The notes under the pieces are model-generated. The model worked only from the letters and a program-made list of their open reading frames with translations, searched no databases and had not been told where the DNA came from. From Nocardia sp. CC227C (GTDB lineage: Bacteria; Actinomycetota; Actinomycetes; Mycobacteriales; Mycobacteriaceae), in contig NZ_JASITE010000015.1 of NCBI RefSeq assembly GCF_030767025.1, positions 1 through 64,000 of the forward strand: a stretch of 64,000 nt of DNA, written 5' to 3'. Shown here in pieces: positions 27,045 through 35,665 of this stretch. The position numbers were made by a program, and so were the translations under genes. How positions within the stretch are numbered: the stretch's first letter is position 1; every line of letters starts with the position of its first letter.

Positions 27045-28782
27045 GCGGCACCGACCAGCGCAGCCGCGTACCGCCGCCGTCCTCGCCCGTGCCGATCTCG
27101 AAGCCACCACCCGCCTGTTCGGCACGGTGTGCCATATTGCGCAGACCGCTCGGGGTGATGTGCTCGGGTATACCGCGGCCGTCGTCGGTGACGGTGATGG
27201 TGAGGTCGTCGTCGACCTCGATGGCGACGGTGAGCATATCGGCCTCGGCGTGGCGCACCACATTGCTGACCGCCTCGCGCACCACGGCCTCGGCGTGGTC
27301 GGCGAGCGCGGCGTCCACCACCGACAGCGGTCCGGATATCCGAACCGAGGTGCGGATATCCATATCGGTGGTGTGCTTGGCGACGACCTGTTCGATGCGC
27401 TGCCGCAGCCGATGCGCCGGACCCGTGCCGCCGCTGTGCAGATCGAAGATGGAGGTGCGGATCTCCTGGACGACGTCCTGGAGATCGTCGATGACGTCGG
27501 CGAGCCGTTTGCGCACCTCCGGCGCGCGGGCGCGGGCCACGGTGCCCTGCAAGCTCAATCCGGCCGCGAACAGGCGCTGGATGACATGGTCGTGCAGATC
27601 GCGGGCGATGCGGTCGCGATCGGTGAGCACGTCCAGGGCCCGCATCCGCTGCTGTGCCTCGGCCAGCTGAATGGCCAGTGCGGCCTGATCGGTGAACGCC
27701 GCCGCCAGCGACAGCTGTTCCTCCGTGAACGGGGCCGCGCCGCGCGCACGCACCACGACGAGGACGCCGAAGGCCGAATCGTGTGCGCGCAGCGGCAGAA
27801 TCATCGCCGGACCGCGATTCGCGATCGATTTGCCGAACTCACTGTGCGCCTGCGAGTCCGGGGTGTCGTCGTCGGGAGCCTGGAAACGCTGCGGGGCGCG
27901 CTCGACGAACACCCGGCCGATGGTGGTGCCGCCGGTGCGGACATACGGGTCGGCGGGACTGTCACCGCTGCCGGACCAGTGCGCGATCCGCAGTTCGGTG
28001 ATCTCCTCCGGTGGTGTCTCCGGATCCTCCGACAGGGCGAGGAACCCGCAGTCGGACAGGGTCAGGGCGCGCGCCTGATCGACCACCTGGGGGAGTACTT
28101 CGCTGGCGTCGGTGCCCGCCAGGAACTCGGTGGCGATATCGCGGGTCGCCTCGATCCACGCCTGCCGGGTCCGCGCGGATTCGTAGAGGCGGGCATTGTC
28201 GATGGCGGTGCCCGCCGCGGCGGCCAGGGCGCGCACGATCACCTCGTCGTCCTCGGTGAACAGCTGCCCGCCCGCCTTCTCGGTCAGGTAGAGGTTGCCG
28301 TAGATCTCGTCGCGAATGCGTACCGGTACACCGAGGAAGGTGCGCATGGGCGGGTGGTTGGGCGGGAAGCCGACCGATGACGGATGGTGGGCCAGATTCT
28401 CCAGCCGAATGGGTTTGGGCTGGCTGAACAGCATGCCGAGGACACCGCGACCCTCGGGCAGGTCACCGATGAGGGCGCGGGTCTCCTCGTCGATGCCCTC
28501 GTAGATGAACTGCTCCAGGTGCTGGTCGTGCCCGCGCACACCGAGCGCGCCGTAGCGCGCGTCGACGAGGCTGATGGCGGTGTGCACGATGGTGCGCAGG
28601 GTCTGGTCCAGGTCCAGCCCCGAGGTGACCACGAGCATGGCCTCGACCAGGCCGTCCATCCGGTCGCGGGCATCGAGTATCTGTTCGACGCGGTCCTTGA
28701 CCTCGGTGAGCAGTTCTCGCAACCGCAGCTGCGACAGGGTCTCGCGAACCGAGTAGGAGCCGCTCTGCGGATCGACGGTCAT
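27040..28782 (-). CDS. DevS/DosS-type GAF-GAF sensor histidine kinase
   Basis: A 580-aa cytoplasmic kinase. Residues about 45-205 form GAF-A, including the HPPMRTFLGVPV segment whose His143 matches, as I recall, the haem-ligand histidine of DosS. GAF-B spans about 215-375. The dimerisation/phosphoacceptor helix has DRDRIARDLHDHVIQRLF (HisKA_3 type) and the ATPase domain has EAVSNVVRHAEA and VTDDGRGIP. The family senses O2/NO/CO or redox state and phosphorylates DevR. No response regulator gene lies beside it, so it is an orphan here. The start is ATG 28782. Its neighbours, two stress proteins with DevR-like boxes, fit the role. Confidence 0.92.
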   Translation of the reverse strand: MTVDPQSGSYSVRETLSQLRLRELLTEVKDRVEQILDARDRMDGLVEAMLVVTSGLDLDQTLRTIVHTAISLVDARYGALGVRGHDQHLEQFIYEGIDEETRALIGDLPEGRGVLGMLFSQPKPIRLENLAHHPSSVGFPPNHPPMRTFLGVPVRIRDEIYGNLYLTEKAGGQLFTEDDEVIVRALAAAAGTAIDNARLYESARTRQAWIEATRDIATEFLAGTDASEVLPQVVDQARALTLSDCGFLALSEDPETPPEEITELRIAHWSGSGDSPADPYVRTGGTTIGRVFVERAPQRFQAPDDDTPDSQAHSEFGKSIANRGPAMILPLRAHDSAFGVLVVVRARGAAPFTEEQLSLAAAFTDQAALAIQLAEAQQRMRALDVLTDRDRIARDLHDHVIQRLFAAGLSLQGTVARARAPEVRKRLADVIDDLQDVVQEIRTSIFDLHSGGTGPAHRLRQRIEQVVAKHTTDMDIRTSVRISGPLSVVDAALADHAEAVVREAVSNVVRHAEADMLTVAIEVDDDLTITVTDDGRGIPEHITPSGLRNMAHRAEQAGGGFEIGTGEDGGGTRLRWSVPL

Positions 28783-28866
28783 ATATCGGCTGTCCTGTGT
28801 CTCGGTTCGACCGCGCGCGGTGACGCGATTTCCAGGGCCACAGTCTAGTACCGGACCGCCGGACAA

Positions 28867-28881
28867 CCGTGTGAAACACGG
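28867..28881. promoter_or_regulatory. Short perfect dyad upstream of the sensor kinase
   Basis: CCGTGT-GAA-ACACGG, a 6-3-6 inverted repeat in the 251-bp gap between the salicylate-synthase stop and the kinase start. It could be an operator or part of a terminator for the siderophore arm. No other element was seen in this gap. Confidence 0.3.
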
Positions 28882-29033
28882 GTGGGCCAGAGCTGTCGGC
28901 CGATTCGACTCAATCGCGCGGGCGCGGGGCACCACCCGGTGCGGGCCGCCGACGATGTCCTCCGCACAGGACACCCGCATCGAGGAGGACGACTACCCGC
29001 GACCGGTGTCCATTCGCTGCTGCGTGGACTTCG

Positions 29034-30395
29034 TCACCGAGCGGTAGGCGCGGCGACCGGGGATCGGCCGCCGTCCTCCTCGGGCGACCGCGGTGCGCGG
29101 GGAGGTTGCGCCGGAACGAGATAGGGCGCGACGCTGCCCAGCTTCTCGCGCGTCTCCTCGTGCTCGCGCTCCGGTGTGGACGCCGCGACGATCCCCGCGC
29201 CCGCGCGCAACCATGCCCGCCCCGCGCGCTGGTAGACCGCGCGCAGGACGAGGGCGGCGTCGAGCGCGCCGGTGCTGTCGGCGAGCAGCACCGCACCGCT
29301 GTAGAGCCCGCGCGGCTCGGGCTCGAGCGCGTCGATGACCGCGCACGCCGCCGCCTTCGGGATACCCGAGGCGGTGATCGCCGGAAAGACCATGGTGAGC
29401 GCGTCCCAGGCCGTACGCGAGTGTGCGAGTGAGGTTTCCACCCGCGACCCCAGGTGCTGGACGCTGCCGCGACTCTTGACACTGAGGAACTCGCTCACCC
29501 GGGTCGCGCCGGGCCGCCCGACCCCGGCCATCTCCTCGAACGCCAGCTTCACCGAAATGGCGTGTTCGAACACCTCTTTCGGGTCGCTGAGCAGTTCCGT
29601 GCGCAGCGCCTCGTCGGACCGGTGCGCGCCGGTGCGGGCCCGGGTGCCCGCGAGCGGTTGGGTGGCCGCGCGGCCGGAGGCATCCGCCTCCAGCACGGTC
29701 TCGGGACTGAATCCGGCGGCCTGCCAGCCGCCGAGGTCCAGCAGGAAGGAGCGGGCTGGGGTATTGGCCCGCCGACCCGAGACATAGGTCGCGGGCATAT
29801 CCAGCGGGAAGGGCACATCGACGGTGCGCGACAGGATCACCTTCTCCAGTTCGCCGCCGCGGATGCGCGCCACGGCCCGCTCGACCCGGTGCAGATAGTC
29901 CCGGTCGAGCGCATCGACGGCGATCGGCGTCGTCGGGCCGTCGGGCAGGTCCGCGAGCAGGTCCGTGAGCGCCGGTTCCGGTGACCCGTCATGGGTGTGG
30001 ACGCGCACCGCGTCCGCGGTCACCTCGATCTCGATACCGGGCACCATCACATGCGCCAGCACCTCGGCGGTGTCGGCCGAATTCGGATGCGCCAGCTCGA
30101 AACTGGCCCAGCCGAGCGCCCGCCAGTTCGGGCGCGGACAGCGGCGCAGGGCGGCGTGGGCCCGTGGCCACGGCGAGCCGGTCCAACTCTCGGTGAACTC
30201 GCCGCCCACCGTCGAGTACAGCCAGCCGGGGCCGACCGTGACCGCGCCGGTCGGATTGCCGCCGATGAGCCAGCGTCCCGCGCGTTCGTAGACCACATAG
30301 TCGTGCAGCAGCCCGGATCCGGCGACGGCCGCCGCGACCGCCACCGGATCGAAGCGGCCCCGGATATGGGTGTGTGCACTGCCGGTGCGCGTCAT
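29034..30395 (-). CDS. Salicylate synthase (MbtI/Irp9/YbtS family)
   Basis: A 453-aa chorismate-utilising enzyme that makes salicylate directly from chorismate by isomerisation and lyase activity. Typical motifs: ELEKVILSR with the general-base lysine, QPLAGTRARTG, the Glu/His stretch SDPKEVFEHAISVKLAFEEM, VKSRGSVQHLGSRVE, ITASGIPK and GLYSGAVLL. Length fits the family. It overlaps the upstream oxidoreductase gene by one base (TGATG at 30393-30397) and ends the minus-strand arm. It supplies the aryl cap of the NRPS product. The longer open frame extending to 31721 is the antiframe of the upstream gene. Confidence 0.93.
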   Translation of the reverse strand: MTRTGSAHTHIRGRFDPVAVAAAVAGSGLLHDYVVYERAGRWLIGGNPTGAVTVGPGWLYSTVGGEFTESWTGSPWPRAHAALRRCPRPNWRALGWASFELAHPNSADTAEVLAHVMVPGIEIEVTADAVRVHTHDGSPEPALTDLLADLPDGPTTPIAVDALDRDYLHRVERAVARIRGGELEKVILSRTVDVPFPLDMPATYVSGRRANTPARSFLLDLGGWQAAGFSPETVLEADASGRAATQPLAGTRARTGAHRSDEALRTELLSDPKEVFEHAISVKLAFEEMAGVGRPGATRVSEFLSVKSRGSVQHLGSRVETSLAHSRTAWDALTMVFPAITASGIPKAAACAVIDALEPEPRGLYSGAVLLADSTGALDAALVLRAVYQRAGRAWLRAGAGIVAASTPEREHEETREKLGSVAPYLVPAQPPRAPRSPEEDGGRSPVAAPTAR

Positions 30396-31981
30396 CAGGC
30401 GAACGTCTCTCTGATCCGCTGCGGCGATTCGGTGCGTGACCAGTGCATTACCCGCATCGCCCGATCCCGGCTCATATCGAAGAATTTGATCTCGGGTTTG
30501 CCGTGCGGCATGTAGTCGGGCCAGAACCGTTCGGCATTGAGGTGGTCGATGAGTTTGCCCGCGGCGACGCCCGCGTCGAGTTCGCCGCGATCGACCGCCG
30601 CGCAGATCGTCCGCGCCGTCACCAGCAGCTCCCGCAGGCCCCGGGCGAGGGCGGAGTCGCCGCCTTCGCGACCGCGGAACAGGCTGTCGTCCCGGCTGAT
30701 CACGTATTTGCCGAGGGTGTGCTCCAGGCTGGCGGCCGCGTAGAAGCTGTAGGTGTCCCACACTCGGATCATGGTGTTCCACAGCTCGTAGTCGCGGAAG
30801 GCCACGTACGAGGCGTAGACGAGATCGTCGTGGGCATCGAACAAACGCTGCTGCACGGCGTCGATGTCGGCGAATCGCGATGTCGACCAGTCGTCCTCGC
30901 GTGCCGCGTCGATGATCCGCCGGGCCAGTGCGTTCACGATCTCGAACGAGTTGGCGAGCCCGCGGGAGAACAGGGCGTCGACGGTGCCGGCGGCGGTCGC
31001 GGTGAGGCAGTAGCGGTCGCCCACGGTGCGTGACACCGAATTCTGCAAGCGCCCGGTGCTCACCCACGGCCGGACGGTCCGGGCGTCGCGGAACTGGCGC
31101 GCCACGGCGGGGAAGCGCCGCAGGAAGTCCTCGAACTCCCGCTCGGGCGCGGCGCGCAGTTCGGGGTCGGTGCGGTCGAGCAGCGTCAGTCCCACGCTGC
31201 ACAGCGGATTCAGGGACCGCTCGTGGTTGTCGAACGGGATGACCCACAGCCAGCCGCCCTCGAAAACGTGGTGCAGGGTGCCGTTGTGCCACGGATCGGG
31301 CTGGCCGTAGCGGAGTTCGGAGACCTCGTCGAACGGGGCGACGCCGACCATATGGGTGAACAGGGTGCGGGAGTGGGTGCGCGCCCGCGTGGGCTGCTCG
31401 CGCAGTCCGAAGCGCTCGGCGACCAGGGAGTTGAATCCGCTGGCATCGACCAGGTATTTCGCCCGGAACCGCTGTCCGGTGGTGGATTCCAGGGTGACAC
31501 CGTCGGCGGTGTCGATCTGGATGTCGGCCACCCGGGTGTTCAGCCGATGGGTGGCCCCGTACCGGACGGCGGCGGTGAACAGGTAGGCGTCGATATCCTG
31601 CCGGAACCAGTGGGATTCGTTGCGGAACCAGGTGGGCAGCAGGATCTGATTGGCCAGTTCCGGATCCGGTCGCCGGTCCTGCCGGTGGTAGATGAATCCG
31701 AAGTTCCGCTTCTGCCCGCACATGGGGCTGACCCGCTCGGTGGTGTCGCGGAAGTTCGACAGGGGCGCCAGTTCGGGCACGTCGTAGCGTTCGGCCAGCA
31801 CCTTCATCATGACCGAGGCGTAGGGGATGACCGATTCGCCGAGGACGAAGCGGGGGTGCGTGCCCGCGTCGAGGATCAGTACCTCGAGGCCGTGGCGGGC
31901 CAGGATCGCGCCGAGCGTGCTGCCCGCGATCCCCGCGCCCACAATGGCGACGTCGTAGCGTGAATCGTCCTGTGATGACAT
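30395..31981 (-). CDS. Flavin-dependent halogenase-like monooxygenase
   Basis: A 528-aa FAD enzyme. The N-terminus has the dinucleotide fold VAIVGAGIAGSTLGAIL and the GESVIP segment. The signature WxWxIP of flavin-dependent halogenases is present as GGWLWVIPF (about residue 240), and a lysine in GQKRNFGFIY (about 95-105) lies where the halogenase catalytic lysine is expected. These suggest halogenation of a phenolic ring, such as the salicyl cap or a carrier-bound form, but hydroxylation or another oxidation cannot be excluded because many relatives are untested. It lies 3 bases downstream of the ABC gene and is coupled to salicylate synthase. No flavin reductase is encoded nearby. Confidence 0.75.
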   Translation of the reverse strand: MSSQDDSRYDVAIVGAGIAGSTLGAILARHGLEVLILDAGTHPRFVLGESVIPYASVMMKVLAERYDVPELAPLSNFRDTTERVSPMCGQKRNFGFIYHRQDRRPDPELANQILLPTWFRNESHWFRQDIDAYLFTAAVRYGATHRLNTRVADIQIDTADGVTLESTTGQRFRAKYLVDASGFNSLVAERFGLREQPTRARTHSRTLFTHMVGVAPFDEVSELRYGQPDPWHNGTLHHVFEGGWLWVIPFDNHERSLNPLCSVGLTLLDRTDPELRAAPEREFEDFLRRFPAVARQFRDARTVRPWVSTGRLQNSVSRTVGDRYCLTATAAGTVDALFSRGLANSFEIVNALARRIIDAAREDDWSTSRFADIDAVQQRLFDAHDDLVYASYVAFRDYELWNTMIRVWDTYSFYAAASLEHTLGKYVISRDDSLFRGREGGDSALARGLRELLVTARTICAAVDRGELDAGVAAGKLIDHLNAERFWPDYMPHGKPEIKFFDMSRDRAMRVMHWSRTESPQRIRETFA

Positions 31982-31984
31982 GGT

Positions 31985-33796
31985 TTACGACTCCTGTTCC
32001 ACCAGTGCGGCACCGGTGTCCGATGGGGTGGTGAGTGCCGGGGCCAGACGCCAGCCCTGCGCACGATCGCGGTCTCGCCAGAACCGCGCGTACCGGCCGC
32101 CCGCCGCGAGCAGCTCCCGGTGGGTGCCGGACTCGGTGACGGTGCCGCCGTACAGGAACAGCACCTGGTCGGCGCTGGCGAGGGTGGCGGGACGATGCGC
32201 GATGACCAGCACGGTGCGATTCCGGGCCAGGGCGAGCAGGCCGTCGCGGATCGCCACCTCGTTCTCCGGGTCGAGCGCGGAGGTCGGCTCGTCGGCGAGC
32301 ACGATCGGCGCGTCCTTGAGCACCGCGCGGGCGATCGAAACCCGCTGCCGCTCACCGCCGGAGAGGATCGCGCCGCCCTCGCCGACGCGGGTGTCCCAGC
32401 CCTGCGGCAGCCGGTCGACGATCTCGTCCACCCGCGCCACCGCCGCCGCGCGGCGCACTTCGTCATCGGTGGCGTCGGGGCGGGCGAGTCGGATGTTGTC
32501 GGCGATGGTGCCGTCGAAGAGGTAGACGTCCTGGAACACCAGCGACAACATGGACATCAGGGTTTCGGTGGGGATGTCGCGCACATCGTGCCCGCCGATC
32601 CGCACCGTGCCCGCGTCGGTGTCGAAGAAGCGGGCGATGAGCCGGGTGACGGTGGTCTTGCCCGCGCCGGAAGGGCCGGCCAGCGCGGTCAGCTTTCCGG
32701 CCGGGATGGTGAACGAGACATCGTCGAGCACGGGTGGATTCGCGCCCGGCCCGCCGTATCCGAAGGTGACGCCGTCGAAGTCGACATCGGTGCGCTGCGG
32801 GCGCACCGATGTGGCCGGTTCGGGCAGCGGCGGCGTGTCGAGCACCTCGCGCAGCCGCAGCAGATGGTTGCGGGCCACCTTCAGCGCACCGCCCAGTTCG
32901 GCGGCCGCGATCATCGGTTCCACGAAGCGGACCGCGAGCACCAGCATGGCGAGCAGCGTCGGAGTGTCCAGGGTGCCGCCGACGGCCAGATAGGTTCCGT
33001 ACCACAGGACCACCGTGAACACCGCCTGCACCACGAAGGTGAAGGTGACCAGGCCGGGGACGGCGGCGGTGATCAACCGGCGGCCCGCGTCGCGCTGTGC
33101 CGTGAGGGCGTCGTCGAGGGCCGAGAAACCGCGCACGGTCTGTCCGCACGCCCGCAGCACCCGTTGGGACTGCGCGTATTCCACCACGCGGGTGCCCGCG
33201 GCGGCGGTGGCGGCGTGCGCTCCGTTCTCGGCACGTTCCACCAGTCGGCCGGCGAGCCGGAACGCCAGCAGGATCAGCGGTGTCATGGCGACGACGGCGA
33301 GCGCGATACGCCAGTCGAAGACGAACATGAGCAGCACGACCGTGGCGGGGGTGACGACCGCGGCCACGATCGGCCGGACCAGATTGGCGGTGGCGTTGGC
33401 GACCTGGAGCACGTCCTCACTGGCGAGGCTGCCCAATTCGCCGATCCGCCGCGCCTCGAACCAGCCCAGCGGCAGCGTGGCGATATGGTCGCCGAGCCGG
33501 TGGTGCACGGTCCGCAGTACCGATCCGCCCAGGTCGTAGCCGGACCGGGCGGCCCGGAGAAACAGCACGCCGTATCCGGCGGCGGCGACCGCGAAGGCAG
33601 CCAGCCAGGGCCACGCGTCCGCGGGGTCCGGCCCGAGCAGCGCCCGCAGCACCGGCACCAGCAGGGCGAAGGCGATGCCCTGGGCCACGGCGGTCAGCAC
33701 CGTGGTGATCAGGGTGGCGCGCAGTGACTTCAGGCTCACCGCGGACGCGCTGTCCGCGCCGCCTTCGGACATGGTCTGCACCAGCAAGCGGATCAC
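31985..33796 (-). CDS. ABC transporter, permease-ATPase fusion (YbtQ/IrtB-like)
   Basis: A 603-aa half-transporter: six-helix type IV membrane domain (about 1-310) and an ATPase domain (about 340-575) with Walker A GPSGAGKTTV, signature LSGGERQRVSIARAVL, Walker B VLADEPTSALD and the switch His in VIAHRPAT. With the next protein it should form a heterodimer like YbtPQ or IrtAB, which import ferric siderophores despite an exporter fold; export of the product is the alternative. The start GTG 33796 overlaps the partner's stop (GTGA) and has GGGAG 7 bases upstream, so it is preferred over 33823. Confidence 0.9.
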   Translation of the reverse strand: MIRLLVQTMSEGGADSASAVSLKSLRATLITTVLTAVAQGIAFALLVPVLRALLGPDPADAWPWLAAFAVAAAGYGVLFLRAARSGYDLGGSVLRTVHHRLGDHIATLPLGWFEARRIGELGSLASEDVLQVANATANLVRPIVAAVVTPATVVLLMFVFDWRIALAVVAMTPLILLAFRLAGRLVERAENGAHAATAAAGTRVVEYAQSQRVLRACGQTVRGFSALDDALTAQRDAGRRLITAAVPGLVTFTFVVQAVFTVVLWYGTYLAVGGTLDTPTLLAMLVLAVRFVEPMIAAAELGGALKVARNHLLRLREVLDTPPLPEPATSVRPQRTDVDFDGVTFGYGGPGANPPVLDDVSFTIPAGKLTALAGPSGAGKTTVTRLIARFFDTDAGTVRIGGHDVRDIPTETLMSMLSLVFQDVYLFDGTIADNIRLARPDATDDEVRRAAAVARVDEIVDRLPQGWDTRVGEGGAILSGGERQRVSIARAVLKDAPIVLADEPTSALDPENEVAIRDGLLALARNRTVLVIAHRPATLASADQVLFLYGGTVTESGTHRELLAAGGRYARFWRDRDRAQGWRLAPALTTPSDTGAALVEQES

Positions 33797-35502
33797 GCGT
33801 CGGCTCCCTTCCACGTCGCCCACATGGCCGCGTACCGACCGTTTCGTCGCAGCAGTTCGGTATGGGTCCCGCGTTCGGCGATCCGGCCCCGGTCGAGCAC
33901 GACGATCTGGTCCGCCTCGGTGACGGTGCCCAGCCGGTGCGCCACGACCAGCACGGTGCGCCCGGCGGCCAGCCGGGACAGTCCCTGCTGGATCGCCGTC
34001 TCCGATTCGGGGTCGACCGCCGCCGTGGCCTCGTCGAGCACCAGGACGGGCGCGTCGGCCAGCAGCGCGCGGGCGATCGAGACGCGCTGTGCCTCACCGC
34101 CGGAGAAGGCGGCGTCCTGGGTGTCGTAGCCGTCGGGCAGGGCGCGGATGCGCTCGTCGACGGCGGCGGCGCTCGCGGCCGCGCCGACCTCGGCCATCGT
34201 GGCGGTCGGCCGGGGCAGGGCGATATTGTCGCGCACGCTCATCCGCAGCAGGCGCACCTCCTGGAAGACGAAACCAACGGTGCGATAGAGCGTTTCCTCG
34301 GAGAGTTCGCGAATATCGATGCCGTCGAGGGTGATCCGGCCGGTGTCCGGGTCGTGGAAGCGCGGGATCAACGCGGCGAGGGTGCTCTTGCCCGACCCCG
34401 ACGCACCCACGACCGCGGTCATGGTGCCGGGGCGGAGTTCGAGGTCGATACCGGACAGGGCGGGGGTCTCGCCGTCGTAGCTGAAGCCGACGTTCTCGAA
34501 TCTGACCACGCGGCCGGTGCCGTCGCGGTGCCCGGTGGCCGGTTCCGGCGGTGTCGCGTTGCCGTAGCTCAGCGTGGGCGTCGCCAGCAGCGCTCGGATA
34601 TCGGCGGCGGCCCGCATACCCGTCTGCACGGCCTGGCCGCTCTGTGTGAGGGTCTGCACCGGGGCCGACAGCGCCAGCCCGAGCAGTGCGAACGGCAGCA
34701 GGTCGACCGCGTCCAGTCGCCCGGTGGTCACCAGTGCCGCGCCGCCCAGCAGGATGACAGCGAGCATGCTCACCGGTGACAGCGCCAGTTGGGCCGCGGC
34801 CGATACCGTACTCACCCGCCCCATCCAGGCGGTGAAGAAGTCGCAGAAGTCGTCGGCGGCCTGCCGGTAGCGCCGATGCGCGCGTCCGGTCTGGCCGAAT
34901 GCCTTGACCACCGCGATGCCCTGGACGAATTCGACCGCGCTCTTGCTGATGGCCGCCATGGCGTCGTTGTACTCGCGCATGCCCGCACCGAATCCGGCCA
35001 TGGCGCGGCGATACAGCTCGATACCGATGACGAGCGGGATCAGCGTGATCAACGCCATGCGCCAGTCGACCCAGAACAGGTAGACCAGGCAGACGAGCGG
35101 GACCACCAGGGCGTTGACGATCTCGAGTCCGGTGTGTGCGACCAGATGGTGCAGGGCGGTCACGTCGTCGCCCACGGCCTTGCGCACATCGCCCGCCCCG
35201 CGACCGTCGAACCAGCCCAGCGGCACCCGGCCGAGATGCCGGGCGATCGCACGTCGGATCGAGAGCTGGATGTCATTGTCCGCGTAGTGCGTGAGAGAGG
35301 CCGCGAGCAGGGACAGGCCGAGCCGCGCGGCCAGGGCGACGGCGGCCGCGATCACCGGTGGCCAGGGCGATTCCGCGGCCAGCAGCCTGCGCCCCAGTTC
35401 CGCGACCGCCACGAAGGGCACCACGCCCGCGACCGCGGCCAGTATCTGGCAGCCGATCGCCACCGGCAGCCGGACCCGGCCGGGCCGTATCAGTTCACGC
35501 AT
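33793..35502 (-). CDS. ABC transporter, permease-ATPase fusion (YbtP/IrtA-like)
   Basis: A 569-aa half-transporter, first gene of the minus-strand arm. The membrane domain covers about 1-310, the ATPase domain about 330-560 with Walker A GASGSGKSTL, signature FSGGEAQRVSIARALL, Walker B VLDEATAAVD and VVAHRLGT. Unlike mycobacterial IrtA it has no N-terminal siderophore-interaction (FAD reductase) domain. It is coupled to the second half-transporter by a GTGA overlap. Its promoter shares the 163-bp region with NRPS1, where two metal-regulator-like palindromes lie. Confidence 0.9.
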   Translation of the reverse strand: MRELIRPGRVRLPVAIGCQILAAVAGVVPFVAVAELGRRLLAAESPWPPVIAAAVALAARLGLSLLAASLTHYADNDIQLSIRRAIARHLGRVPLGWFDGRGAGDVRKAVGDDVTALHHLVAHTGLEIVNALVVPLVCLVYLFWVDWRMALITLIPLVIGIELYRRAMAGFGAGMREYNDAMAAISKSAVEFVQGIAVVKAFGQTGRAHRRYRQAADDFCDFFTAWMGRVSTVSAAAQLALSPVSMLAVILLGGAALVTTGRLDAVDLLPFALLGLALSAPVQTLTQSGQAVQTGMRAAADIRALLATPTLSYGNATPPEPATGHRDGTGRVVRFENVGFSYDGETPALSGIDLELRPGTMTAVVGASGSGKSTLAALIPRFHDPDTGRITLDGIDIRELSEETLYRTVGFVFQEVRLLRMSVRDNIALPRPTATMAEVGAAASAAAVDERIRALPDGYDTQDAAFSGGEAQRVSIARALLADAPVLVLDEATAAVDPESETAIQQGLSRLAAGRTVLVVAHRLGTVTEADQIVVLDRGRIAERGTHTELLRRNGRYAAMWATWKGADA

Positions 35503-35600
35503 CGTCTGTCTCCCACCCGCTGGGCCTCCTGGTCCGTCTCGCCGATTCGACGGTGGGCCGAGTGCGTTGGTTCGGCCCGCCGAACTCTGATACTACTGGT

Positions 35601-35613
35601 AATGAAAATCATT
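35601..35613. promoter_or_regulatory. Fur-family (FurA/Zur)-like box
   Basis: AATGAAAATCATT is a 5-3-5 palindrome that matches the core of the Fur consensus (AATGATAATCATT) at 12 of 13 positions. It lies between the divergent ABC and NRPS genes and is the most AT-rich part of that gap. Zur-type control, as reported for coelibactin, is an equal possibility. Confidence 0.5.
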
Positions 35614-35617
35614 GCCG

Positions 35618-35632
35618 TTTAGGCTAGCCTGT
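35618..35632. promoter_or_regulatory. IdeR/DmdR-like iron box, right part
   Basis: TTTAGGCTAGCCTGT contains TTAGGCTAGCCT, matching most of the right two-thirds of the IdeR consensus (TTAGGTTAGGCTAACCTAA); the left outer arm is poor. It sits 33 bases before the NRPS1 start, close to the Fur-like box. It suggests iron-repressed transcription of one or both arms. Confidence 0.5.
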
Positions 35633-35665
35633 GCGCGCACCACTTTCCAGTGAGGAGGGCCGCCG

